From the NCBI GenBank assembly GCA_015658965.1, contig DQNX01000038.1:1-6206 (forward strand): DNA of 6,206 nucleotides, read 5' to 3'. Of this stretch, positions 1 to 6,206 are shown piece after piece (within the stretch, counting starts at the first letter, position 1; every line of letters starts with the position of its first letter). The DNA is from Gammaproteobacteria bacterium (GTDB lineage Bacteria > Pseudomonadota > Gammaproteobacteria > PS1 > Pseudothioglobaceae). Position numbers and translations under genes: made by a program. The notes under the pieces are model-generated. The model was given only the letters and a program-made list of their open reading frames with translations, was not told the origin of the DNA and did no database searches.

Positions 1-7
1 CCGTTAC

Positions 8-14
8 AGGAGGG
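8..14 (+). promoter_or_regulatory. Strong ribosome binding site of mog
   Basis: AGGAGGG lies seven bases before the ATG at 22. It is a near-perfect anti-16S match and settles the start codon. It is clearly stronger than any other ribosome binding site in the window. The first seven bases of the window are too short to show a promoter or an upstream gene. Confidence 0.85.
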
Positions 15-21
15 TAAACAA

Positions 22-552
22 ATGAATCAAACAAAAATAAAAGTAGGTTTTATTACGATTTCTGATCGTGCAGCACGTGGCGAATACGAAGACATCGGCG
101 GACCTGCTATGCAATCCTGGATTAAAGATGCCCTACTCTCACCTTATGAGGTAGATACTATCATCATTGAAGATGAGCAAGACTTAATCGAACAAACACT
201 AATTGATTTTGCAGATAATAAAAATTGCAATTTGATTCTCACTACTGGTGGCACTGGACCAACTACACGAGATGTAACCCCTGAAGCAACACACGCCGTA
301 TGTGAGCGTATCTTTGATGGCTTTGCAGAACAAATGCGCAACGTGTCATTACGCACAGTGCCTACGGCTATTTTGTCACGTCAGACAGCGGGTACACGTG
401 GTAAAAGTTTAATTATTAATTTACCGGGCAAACCCGCGGCAATTGCTGTGTGCTTGGGCGCCGTATTTTTGGCAGTACCAAAATGTTTGGAATTACTGGA
501 TAAGTCTAATATTCAAATTGATTTAGATTTTGTAGAGCAAGAATTTGAATAA
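22..552 (+). CDS. mog: Molybdopterin adenylyltransferase (Mog/MogA family)
   Basis: This cytoplasmic enzyme adenylylates molybdopterin with ATP, the step before molybdate insertion in molybdenum cofactor synthesis. The 176-residue protein is a single MoCF-binding domain. It opens with the VGFITISDRAARGEY segment (about 8-22), followed by DEQ at 51-53, the nucleotide/pterin-binding TTGGTGPTTRDVTPEAT at 74-90, and SRQTAGTRG (119-127) leading to NLPGKPAA (133-140). D51 and D84 line up with the two conserved aspartates of E. coli Mog (D49, D82), from memory of that sequence. The protein is slightly shorter than E. coli Mog (about 195 aa) because the C-terminal part is trimmed. The start is fixed by a strong AGGAGG seven bases upstream of ATG. 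No other cofactor gene is visible; the neighbouring purU converges on it. MoaB is the nearest alternative, but the SRQTAGTRG-type segment and the length favour Mog. Confidence 0.93.
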   Translation: MNQTKIKVGFITISDRAARGEYEDIGGPAMQSWIKDALLSPYEVDTIIIEDEQDLIEQTLIDFADNKNCNLILTTGGTGPTTRDVTPEATHAVCERIFDGFAEQMRNVSLRTVPTAILSRQTAGTRGKSLIINLPGKPAAIAVCLGAVFLAVPKCLELLDKSNIQIDLDFVEQEFE

Positions 553-644
553 GCCATTCGTTAAATAACACCACCCCATTGCTCCAAAATATAAAAATTA
601 TAAAATATTTTTAATTAAAAGCAGATCTTCGCATCAATCAATAA
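553..644. other. Convergent mog/purU intergenic gap, very AT-rich
   Basis: This 92-bp gap separates the 3' ends of mog (plus) and purU (minus). It contains a 7-bp all-A/T inverted repeat (AAAATAT at 586-592 and its complement at 605-611, 12-nt loop). That could act as a weak bidirectional terminator, but it has no GC stem. No canonical intrinsic terminator, RNA gene or small ORF with a ribosome binding site is visible. Confidence 0.5.
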
Positions 645-1496
645 TTATGAGAAGACTATCGTCTTATTATTACAAGTAAGGACTCGATCTTCAAGATGGT
701 ATTTAAGCCCTTTTGCAAGGGTAATTTTTTCAACATCCTGACCCATTTTCTGCATATCGTCAGCGCTATCTGCATGATCAACCCGTACCACATCTTGTTC
801 TATAATTGGACCTTCGTCCAGGTTAGCCGTTACGTAATGACAAGTGGCACCAATCAGTTTTACCCCACGCTGTGCTGCACGAGCATAAGGGTTGGCACCG
901 ACAAAAGAAGGTAGAAACGAATGATGAATGTTAATAATTTTGCCTTCGAAGTGCTTGCATAAGTCTTCTGGAATGATTTGCATATAGCGAGCTAACACCA
1001 CCACATCAGGGTTGAAGTCAATCACAGCCTGCGTCATATTGTCAATATCTGCTGGTTTTGTATTGGCCTCAATACTAACTTGTTTAAATGGCACATCATA
1101 CCAACTTGCCAACTTTGATAATCGCTGATGGTTAGACAAGACACCAATAATTTCACCTTCAAGTTCATTTTCATGCCCACGATGCAATAAGTCAGCCACA
1201 CAATGAGAACTCTTAGAGCCCATAATCAATATTCGCTTTAGTTTAGATGCATCACTCAAACGCCAAGTCATATCAAAGGTGCTGGCAATCTTTTCAAAAT
1301 CAGCTTGAAAATCCTCAATTGAACAAGACAGAGAATTTGATTCAATCTCAATACGCATAAAAAAGCGCTTGTTTAAATCGTCTAGGTGGTGGTGCGCTTC
1401 TTTAATGTTGCCATCATGCTCAAAAATAAACTGACTAACTTTAGCCACCAAACCGTGGGCATCTGGGCAAGAGATTAACAATCGGTAAACACTCAT
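645..1496 (-). CDS. purU: Formyltetrahydrofolate deformylase (PurU)
   Basis: This enzyme hydrolyses 10-formyltetrahydrofolate to formate and tetrahydrofolate in the cytoplasm, balancing one-carbon pools and supplying formate for purine synthesis. The 283 residues match the usual family length. An N-terminal ACT regulatory domain (about 5-80; LISCPDAHGLVAKVSQFIFEH) is followed by a formyltransferase-fold domain (about 87-283). The catalytic triad is visible as N189 and H191 in NIHHSFLP and D227 in DEGPII. Other signatures are the SHC segment (97-99), ARYMQI (169-174) and the C-terminal YHLEDRVL with NNKTIVF. The ATG overlaps the argJ stop in an ATGA junction. A GGAG at 1505-1508, eight bases upstream and inside the last argJ codons, supports this start and suggests translational coupling. 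The 3' end (652-665) has only a 5-bp stem and no U-tract. The function is confident; the pairing with argJ has no obvious metabolic reason. Confidence 0.95.
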   Translation of the reverse strand: MSVYRLLISCPDAHGLVAKVSQFIFEHDGNIKEAHHHLDDLNKRFFMRIEIESNSLSCSIEDFQADFEKIASTFDMTWRLSDASKLKRILIMGSKSSHCVADLLHRGHENELEGEIIGVLSNHQRLSKLASWYDVPFKQVSIEANTKPADIDNMTQAVIDFNPDVVVLARYMQIIPEDLCKHFEGKIINIHHSFLPSFVGANPYARAAQRGVKLIGATCHYVTANLDEGPIIEQDVVRVDHADSADDMQKMGQDVEKITLAKGLKYHLEDRVLTCNNKTIVFS

Positions 1497-2677
1497 GTGC
1501 GATACTCCGCATTAATCTTGACATAATCATAAGAGAGGTCTGTGGTCCACACGCTTTCTTGTGTATCGCTCGCGCCAATCTCAATGGTAATCACAATCGT
1601 ATCTTTTTCCATTTCGCTACTACCTGCTGCCTCGGTATAACCTGCATCTGGCTCACCCGCTTGAATAATACTCACCTCATTCAGATAAATATTAATATTC
1701 TCAATGTTTAAATCTTTAATATTCGCACGACCGACCGCCGCCAAAATACGACCCCAATTGGCATCAGAGGCAAATAGCGCAGTTTTAACCAAGGGTGAGT
1801 GAGCAACGGTATAAGCCACTTCCAGGCAATCATTGTTGGTATTGCCGCCCTTTACACACACTTCGACAAACTTAGTCGCACCCTCACCGTCTTTAATAAT
1901 TTGATGTGCTAAGGATTTAGTTACCTCGTTCAATGCTCGCTGAAACTCAACAACACAATCATGGATATCCACCCCGCTTGTGCCGGTTGCACTTAGCGTA
2001 CAGGCATCATTAGTTGAAGTGTCACCATCAACGGTAATTCGATTAAACGACTGTTTAACCGAAGCGGTTAAACATTGTTGCAATTTGGCTTGGGTTGATT
2101 TGACATCAGTAAAAATAAAACTCAGCATGGTTGCCATGTCTGGGCGAATCATGCCCGAACCCTTAGCAATGCCACTAATTGTTACTAATTTACCATTGAT
2201 TTCAAATTGCTTTGAGGCGGTTTTTTCAACTAAATCAGTGGTCAAAATCCCTTGGGCAACATCGCTCATGGTGTTGTTTGATAATTTAACGACTGCTTTT
2301 GGAATGCCAATATCAAATTTAGAAACATCCAGTTGCTGGCCAATCACCCCAGTTGAAAATGGCAAAACTTGCTCAGCCTCAATATTCAGCTCGCTCGCCA
2401 AACACGCACAAGTGTGTAGTGTATTTTCCATGCCTTGTGTGCCCGTGCCAGCATTGGCATTACCACTGTTAATGAGTAATACCTTGGGATGGTGATTAAG
2501 ATGGTTTTTAGCCACCAGCACAGGCGCTGCACAAAAAACATTTTGAGTAAATACCGCAGCCGTTACCGTGCTTTCTGTCAAATAAATGATTGACAAATCA
2601 GCGGCGTCATTATGCTTAATACCCGCGTCAATCGATGCGGATAATATGCCTTCTATGTTTAATAATGACTGAGTCAT
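1493..2677 (-). CDS. argJ: Glutamate N-acetyltransferase / amino-acid acetyltransferase (ArgJ)
   Basis: ArgJ transfers acetyl from N-acetylornithine to glutamate, recycling the acetyl group in cyclic arginine biosynthesis; bifunctional members also use acetyl-CoA. The 394 residues are of normal family length. The protein is made as a precursor that cleaves itself before a catalytic threonine. Here the site is the Ala-Thr bond in RPDMATMLSF, giving T183 as N-terminal nucleophile of the beta chain. Also visible are STGVIG (108-113, with the oxyanion-hole Thr-Gly at 109-110), VDGDTSTND (216-224), FASDANWGRI (302-311) and the conserved C-terminus YVKINAEYRT. Whether it is mono- or bifunctional cannot be read from sequence. 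The start ATG has only a distant AAGGA (2691-2695, 13-nt spacing). The permease stop is 42 bp upstream with no terminator between, and purU overlaps the stop, so an operon with either is plausible. Confidence 0.95.
   Translation of the reverse strand: MTQSLLNIEGILSASIDAGIKHNDAADLSIIYLTESTVTAAVFTQNVFCAAPVLVAKNHLNHHPKVLLINSGNANAGTGTQGMENTLHTCACLASELNIEAEQVLPFSTGVIGQQLDVSKFDIGIPKAVVKLSNNTMSDVAQGILTTDLVEKTASKQFEINGKLVTISGIAKGSGMIRPDMATMLSFIFTDVKSTQAKLQQCLTASVKQSFNRITVDGDTSTNDACTLSATGTSGVDIHDCVVEFQRALNEVTKSLAHQIIKDGEGATKFVEVCVKGGNTNNDCLEVAYTVAHSPLVKTALFASDANWGRILAAVGRANIKDLNIENINIYLNEVSIIQAGEPDAGYTEAAGSSEMEKDTIVITIEIGASDTQESVWTTDLSYDYVKINAEYRT
1505..1508 (-). promoter_or_regulatory. purU ribosome binding site inside argJ 3' end
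   Basis: GGAG on the minus strand lies eight bases before the purU ATG and within the final codons of argJ. Together with the 4-base ATGA overlap it indicates that purU is translated from the argJ message, by reinitiation or direct loading. Confidence 0.7.
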
Positions 2678-2719
2678 GTTTAATAATAAATCCTTAATAG
2701 TTAAGAGTATTTTACTGAC

Positions 2720-4327
2720 TTAAGAAGTTTTGGAAGTTTTTTTATCCAGCCCTTGAAAGATTAACATCAATATTGAGCCAAATACCACCATGATCAGCGC
2801 TGGTATGGCAGCGCGCTCATACAATCCCTCGGCACTTAATTCGTATACTTGGATTGCCAATGTATCCCAACCAAATGGGCGTAATAAATACGTAGCCGGT
2901 AATTCTTTCATAACATCAACGGCTACCAGCAACCCGCCCGCTAGGATACCAGGTGTCATCATCGGTAAGTACACTTGCCAAATCAGTCGCAAACGTGTGG
3001 CGCCTAGTAGGCGTGCACTTTGAGTAAACACAGGTTTAATTTGCTGGGCGCTAGCCTCTATCGAATTGTAAGCAATCGCCATAAAGCGCGATACATAAGC
3101 AAATAACAACAAAAAGATTGATCCAAAAATAATATGGTTGATGGATTCACCGCTAAAATACATACTAATCGCAGAGATTTGATTAATGCCGTAAAGCAAG
3201 CCCACTGCCATTACTGAGCCTGGCAGCGCATAACCCAATGTAGCCAAACGAATAACACCTTTCAACCACAGGCTGTCTTGTTTGCAACGACCTGGCAATG
3301 CCAACACTGTCGCAATCCCTACCGTAATAAATGCAGCCGAAATAGTCAAGACAGAAGTTGAAGTGATTAAACCAATATACTTGGCACTCCATTCCTCACC
3401 GACAGATTCCCAGCCCCAAATAAGTAGTTGCAACATTGGCATGGCAAATGAAAGCATAAACACACCAAGTACAAACAAGGTGATTAACCAGCCAGCCAAG
3501 CCTTTAGCTTGATATGGCTTAGTATTAGAAACATTAGCCGAATAATACTTGGCCTGGCCTCTGGCTTTCTTTTCAAAATAAATTAAGAAAAATGCCGCTA
3601 ATACTAGTAAAGAGGCCAACTGCGCCGCCACCTCAATTGATCTAAAATCGCCCCAAGCAGAATAAATAGCCGTAGTAAAGGTGTCGTAATTAAACAAGCT
3701 GACAACACCGAAGTCTGCCAATGTTTCCATTACCGTGACCAGCAATCCTGCGGCTGCAGCTGGGCGTGCTAGTGGTAGTGATATCTTAAAAAACACCTTA
3801 AGTGGGCTGGCACCTAGTAATTTACCCGCTTCAATTAGGTTGATTTTCTGACGCTTAAATGAGGCGCGCGTCATCATATAAACGTACGGATAAAAAACCA
3901 ATACAAAAGTTAAAATAATCGCCCACGAGCCAGCACGAATATCAAACCCAGGAACACCCAAACTCTCACGCATCCATACTTGTGCGTAACCTGAATAATC
4001 AAACACACCCAAATAGACAAAGGCCAACACATAAGCTGGAATAGCAAATGGCAAAAATAGTGCCCATTCCAGCCACTTTCTGCCTGGAAATTCAACCATG
4101 ACCACCAGATAAGCCAGTATTGTTCCAAGCAAAGTCACGCCAACGCCCACACCTATTAAAAGAATTGATGTAGAGCTGATTAAACCGGGTAATAGATTCT
4201 GGGAAAAATGCGCCCAAAGCTCATGCTCGGGAAACAGCCAAGACAGCGCCACCACAAAAATTGGCATTGCCACTAACAAGGCAAGAATACTGATCCAAAT
4301 TTTTGATTTAAAGCAATCTTTTTCCAA
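2720..4327 (-). CDS. fbpB: Ferric iron ABC transporter permease, two fused modules (FbpB/FutB type)
   Basis: This inner-membrane permease of an Fe(III) importer has 535 residues and two BPD_transp_1 modules. Hydrophobic segments begin at about 11-31, 48-77 and 87-109 and continue to about 510-526, consistent with roughly 12 helices. The cytoplasmic EAA loops that dock the ATPase are seen twice: EAGKLLGASPLKVFFKISLP (166-185) and QSARLLGATRLRLIWQVYLP (436-455). Further signatures are METLADFGV (200-208), YALPG (366-370) and VMKELPAT (472-479). A hydrophilic linker (about 252-275) joins the modules. The assigned start is TTG, because no ATG lies between the in-frame upstream TAG and residue 21. 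That start has no visible Shine-Dalgarno, so it is uncertain; starting at M21 would clip the first helix. The gene follows the binding-protein gene after a hairpin. ThiP has the same architecture, but the neighbouring iron-binding protein and Fur box favour iron. Confidence 0.9.
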   Translation of the reverse strand: MEKDCFKSKIWISILALLVAMPIFVVALSWLFPEHELWAHFSQNLLPGLISSTSILLIGVGVGVTLLGTILAYLVVMVEFPGRKWLEWALFLPFAIPAYVLAFVYLGVFDYSGYAQVWMRESLGVPGFDIRAGSWAIILTFVLVFYPYVYMMTRASFKRQKINLIEAGKLLGASPLKVFFKISLPLARPAAAAGLLVTVMETLADFGVVSLFNYDTFTTAIYSAWGDFRSIEVAAQLASLLVLAAFFLIYFEKKARGQAKYYSANVSNTKPYQAKGLAGWLITLFVLGVFMLSFAMPMLQLLIWGWESVGEEWSAKYIGLITSTSVLTISAAFITVGIATVLALPGRCKQDSLWLKGVIRLATLGYALPGSVMAVGLLYGINQISAISMYFSGESINHIIFGSIFLLLFAYVSRFMAIAYNSIEASAQQIKPVFTQSARLLGATRLRLIWQVYLPMMTPGILAGGLLVAVDVMKELPATYLLRPFGWDTLAIQVYELSAEGLYERAAIPALIMVVFGSILMLIFQGLDKKTSKTS

Positions 4328-4362
4328 AATATTTATCTGTATAAGTTTCTAGTATTTTAAAA

Positions 4363-4403
4363 CAATAAAGCCCAAGACTATTAATAAGCCTTGGGCTTTA
4401 TTG
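4363..4403 (-). terminator. Intercistronic hairpin after the iron-binding protein gene
   Basis: A perfect 14-bp inverted repeat (CAATAAAGCCCAAG at 4363-4376, complement at 4390-4403) extends inward by three more pairs, one of them G-U, leaving a 7-nt loop (TATTAAT). Read on the minus strand it begins 14 nt after the binding-protein stop. The 3' arm is U-rich (CUUUAUUG) and runs into UUUU, so it resembles an intrinsic terminator with a modest U-tract. Because the permease gene starts only 35 nt further on, it probably attenuates transcription or protects the upstream message from 3' decay, rather than ending the operon. On the plus strand the following bases are A-rich, so it should not terminate that way. 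Confidence 0.8.
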
Positions 4404-4417
4404 ACAAAAATAAAAGA

Positions 4418-5437
4418 CTACTTATAGCCCTTTATTTGCATTAATTTAACCGCTTTGGCTTGCAAAATACCCGCTTGTGACAAATTCATATTGTCCTGCT
4501 TGAATGTGCCCCAACTCGATACCATACCGTCTGATGCAATATTTTGATTGGCTGGATATTCTTTATTAAGTGAGCCATAAATAGCTTGCGCCTTAGCAGA
4601 GGACAACCACTCTAATAGCGTAATTGCGCCTTTGGCATTAGAAGCGTTCTTAATCACGCCAGCACCTGATACATTTACATGAACACCTGTTGTGTCTTGA
4701 TTTGCCCAAAATAGTTTCAATGCTGCATTTGGATTTTTTTCAATTAAACGACCAAAGTAATAAGTGTTAACCAGACCAACATCACATTGACCTGAAAGGA
4801 TAGCGTTCATTACATGCGAGTCTTTAGCATTTGGTGTTGCTGCTAGGTTGTTTACCCAGCCACTAATAATCTCCCCTGCTTTGCTTTCACCATGATTGTA
4901 AATGACAGAGGCGGTTAATGATTTGGTGTAGATTTTTTTACTGGTTCTAAGGCACAAACGACCTTTCCACTTTGGCGATGCTAAATCTGCATAAGTTGAC
5001 AACTCCGATGGCTCTACACGCTGCGTTGAATAAACAATCGTACGCGCACGAACCGATAACCCTGTCCACAAACCTTGCGGGTCTCTTAAATAAGCAGGAA
5101 TATTACTTTTTAATGTCTCTGTCTGTACGTTTTGAAATAAGTCTTGTGAGCCTGCATACCAAAGATTGCCCGCATCTACTGTCATAAACATATCAGCTGG
5201 CGTGCTACTTCCTTCAAGCTTTAAACGTTCAATCAGCGCGCCGCCCTTACCAGTTAAATAATCAACCTGAATGCCTGTGTCTTTTGTAAAAGCCTCAAAC
5301 AATGGCTTAATCAAATGTTCTTTACGTGAACTATATACCGTAACTGAATCATCACTGACTGCTTGAACTGTGGTAATACTTGAAACCGTTAATACTGAAA
5401 ATATTACGGTTATTGAAATTAATCTTTTAATATTCAT
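4418..5437 (-). CDS. fbpA: Periplasmic ferric-ion-binding protein (FbpA/FutA type)
   Basis: This is the substrate-binding protein of an Fe(III) ABC importer, 339 residues, exported by Sec. The signal peptide has a lysine/arginine n-region (MNIKR), a hydrophobic core and a VQA cleavage site, predicted after A26. The mature protein starts with VTVYSSRKEHLIKPLFEAF, typical of transferrin-like iron-binding proteins. The adjacent iron-ligand tyrosines are Y226 and Y227 in NTYYFGRL. Other family marks are TGKGGALIERL (62-72), ADMFMTVDAGNLW (81-93), LCLRTSKKIYTKSL (161-174) and CDVGLVN (218-224). The only two mature cysteines, C162 and C218, could form a disulfide (inference). There is no lipobox, so it is soluble rather than a lipoprotein. 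A good Shine-Dalgarno (AAGGGG, 11-nt spacing) supports the ATG. Just upstream are the Fur boxes and the tandem repeat, so iron repression is expected. Related folds bind thiamine or other anions, but the YY motif points to iron. Confidence 0.92.
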   Translation of the reverse strand: MNIKRLISITVIFSVLTVSSITTVQAVSDDSVTVYSSRKEHLIKPLFEAFTKDTGIQVDYLTGKGGALIERLKLEGSSTPADMFMTVDAGNLWYAGSQDLFQNVQTETLKSNIPAYLRDPQGLWTGLSVRARTIVYSTQRVEPSELSTYADLASPKWKGRLCLRTSKKIYTKSLTASVIYNHGESKAGEIISGWVNNLAATPNAKDSHVMNAILSGQCDVGLVNTYYFGRLIEKNPNAALKLFWANQDTTGVHVNVSGAGVIKNASNAKGAITLLEWLSSAKAQAIYGSLNKEYPANQNIASDGMVSSWGTFKQDNMNLSQAGILQAKAVKLMQIKGYK

Positions 5438-5448
5438 TTAATTTTTAA

Positions 5449-5454
5449 CCCCTT
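5449..5454 (-). promoter_or_regulatory. Ribosome binding site of the iron-binding protein gene
   Basis: AAGGGG on the minus strand is 11 bases before the ATG at 5437, slightly longer spacing than optimal. It contrasts with the ATPase and permease genes, for which no such site is visible, fitting higher production of the binding protein. Confidence 0.65.
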
Positions 5455-5472
5455 TAATGTTTTAATAATTTT

Positions 5473-5502
5473 CATATAGTCATATAGTCATATAGTCATA
5501 TA
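5473..5502. repeat. 8-bp tandem repeat, about 3.75 copies
   Basis: The unit CATATAGT (TATATGAC-type on the coding strand) occurs three times exactly at 5473-5480, 5481-5488 and 5489-5496, then as a six-base partial copy at 5497-5502. It lies between the Fur box and the ribosome binding site of the iron-binding protein gene. Each unit offers TATA-like hexamers on the minus strand (for example TATATG), so copy number would change promoter geometry or leader length. Confidence 0.95.
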
Positions 5503-5522
5503 ATTGATAATGATTATCAATT
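5502..5522. promoter_or_regulatory. Fur box (primary), perfect palindrome
   Basis: The 21-bp stretch is an exact inverted repeat of 10 bp around one central base (G at 5512). Its core TGATAATGATTATCA (5505-5519) matches every specified position of the 7-1-7 Fur consensus TGATAATnATTATCA. It lies 65 bp upstream of the iron-binding protein ATG. A minus-strand TTGATA at 5515-5520 could be a -35 element inside the site, but a well-spaced -10 cannot be chosen with certainty. Binding of Fe-Fur would repress the binding-protein transcript. Confidence 0.9.
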
Positions 5523-5527
5523 ACGAA

Positions 5528-5542
5528 TGATACTTATTATTA
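5528..5542. promoter_or_regulatory. Second, degenerate Fur-box match
   Basis: TGATACTTATTATTA agrees with 12 of the 14 specified positions of TGATAATnATTATCA. Its centre is 23 bp from that of the perfect site. It overlaps the stop codon of the ATPase gene. AT-richness raises the chance of coincidental matches, so this is less certain, but Fur often occupies adjacent sites. Confidence 0.5.
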
Positions 5543-6190
5543 TTCAATTGTCAATTGCTTGTCTTTAATTGTGCCAATTCTGTCAGCAAGTGCGCTGGCT
5601 TCAGACTCATCGTGTGTGACTAAAATAGAAGTAACTTGGGATTTTTTAAGGATCGAACGAACTTGAGATACCAGCTGGTCTCGATGATTTTTATCCAAAC
5701 TAGAAAAAGGCTCATCAAGTAATAAAAGCTTTGGTGCAGGCGCTAAGGCTCGTGCTAGAGCAACGCGTTGTTGCTCGCCACCAGAAAGTTGATGTGGATA
5801 TTTTTTTTCAACACCCTCCAATCCAATTAAAGATAACAATGCTTTAACCCGTTCTTGCTGTTTCTTTTTAGGTTGATCACTAATACCAAAAACAATATTT
5901 TTTTCAACTGTCATGTGTGGAAACAAGGCATAGTCTTGAAACACCATACCCACTCCTCTTGACTCTGCTGTGACTTGGTGCTTACCATTAGCGGATAATT
6001 GATGACCATCTAATTCAACCGAGCCTTTAGTAGCGACATCAAGTCCTGCGATAAATCTAAGTGCAGAAGACTTGCCGCTACCACTGTCACCGAGTAAGGC
6101 AAAAATTTCACCTTGCTCTAAGTTTAGATTAAAGCCTTCTAAAACCTTATTATTTTGATAAGTGATTGATAAATCGTTAACAATTAACAT
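5540..6190 (-). CDS. fbpC: Short ABC transporter ATPase for ferric iron import (FbpC/FutC type)
   Basis: This cytoplasmic ATPase energises the iron importer. All nucleotide-binding motifs are intact: Walker A GDSGSGKSS (34-42), Q-loop Q85 in VFQDYALFPHMTV, signature LSGGEQQR (135-142), Walker B LLLLDEP (155-161, with catalytic E160), D-loop SSLD (163-166) and switch H193 in VTHDESEA. The FQDYALFPHMTV segment is typical of the CysA/FbpC/PotA importer group. At 216 residues it stops shortly after the ATPase core, lacking the roughly 100-130-residue C-terminal regulatory region of standard FbpC (about 350 aa). No frameshifted remnant follows, since the next 102 bp hold the Fur and repeat region. 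The length resembles ThiQ, but context supports iron. The ATG is plausible by alignment to family N-termini; no Shine-Dalgarno is seen in the 16 bases left before the window ends. Its promoter lies outside the window. Confidence 0.88.
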   Translation of the reverse strand: MLIVNDLSITYQNNKVLEGFNLNLEQGEIFALLGDSGSGKSSALRFIAGLDVATKGSVELDGHQLSANGKHQVTAESRGVGMVFQDYALFPHMTVEKNIVFGISDQPKKKQQERVKALLSLIGLEGVEKKYPHQLSGGEQQRVALARALAPAPKLLLLDEPFSSLDKNHRDQLVSQVRSILKKSQVTSILVTHDESEASALADRIGTIKDKQLTIE

Positions 6191-6206
6191 TAAATAATGT
6201 AAATAC

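Noticed and set aside
652..665. Small inverted repeat AAGAC/GTCTT at the 3' end of purU
   Set aside because: The stem is only 5 bp, lies within coding sequence, and is not followed by a U-run on either strand, so it does not qualify as a terminator.
1980..2495. A 171-codon open frame on the plus strand, antisense to argJ
   Set aside because: It lies fully inside the confident argJ gene, has no recognisable domain or clear ribosome binding site, and its composition is that of a reverse-strand shadow.
2709..2714. TAAAAT, a -10-like hexamer upstream of argJ
   Set aside because: No -35 resembling TTGACA lies 16-18 bp upstream, and such hexamers are common in AT-rich DNA. It is mentioned only in connection with the argJ operon question.
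3910..4128. Short open frames overlapping the permease in other frames
   Set aside because: They overlap the long, motif-bearing permease gene and encode no recognisable features.
2720..6190. Alternative reading of the importer as a thiamine transporter (ThiB-ThiP-ThiQ)
   Set aside because: The ATPase and permease lengths would fit, but the binding protein carries the paired tyrosines and flanking motifs of ferric-binding proteins, and a perfect Fur box precedes it.
6187..6200. ACATTA-AA-TAATGT inverted repeat at the ATPase start
   Set aside because: It is short, AT-only apart from its ends, does not match the Fur consensus, and the window ends too soon to see its promoter context.

Overview
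The window looks like a piece of chromosome from a moderately AT-rich Gram-negative bacterium, most likely a gammaproteobacterium. The reasons are the Mog, PurU and ArgJ sequence types, a periplasmic ferric-binding protein with a Sec signal peptide, and a textbook Fur box. A marine sulfur-oxidiser-type lineage (SUP05/Thioglobus-like) would fit the composition and gene style, but that is only a guess. There are no mobile elements, RNA genes or CRISPR arrays.

Layout: one plus-strand gene, mog (22-552, molybdenum cofactor synthesis), converges on a minus-strand block that fills the rest of the window. In order of transcription (right to left) this block holds a short ABC ATPase (6190-5540), a Fur-box and tandem-repeat intergenic region (5438-5539), a periplasmic ferric-ion-binding protein (5437-4418), an intercistronic hairpin (4363-4403), a double-module permease (4327-2720), argJ (2677-1493, arginine biosynthesis) and purU (1496-645, formyltetrahydrofolate deformylase). 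The start of purU overlaps the stop of argJ by 4 bases.

The three transport genes make a complete FbpABC/FutABC-type ferric iron importer. The binding protein captures Fe(III) in the periplasm, the fused two-module permease forms the channel, and the ATPase powers it. A perfect 7-1-7 Fur palindrome and a second weaker match lie between the ATPase and binding-protein genes. They imply iron repression of the binding-protein transcript from an internal promoter.

The most interesting part is the control architecture around the binding-protein gene. Tandem Fur sites sit next to an 8-bp tandem repeat of about 3.75 copies in the leader. A strong hairpin follows the binding-protein gene, and the permease then starts at TTG with no visible Shine-Dalgarno. 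Two biosynthetic genes trail only 42 bp behind the permease with no terminator. No undescribed biological system is evident; the genes themselves are well-known families.
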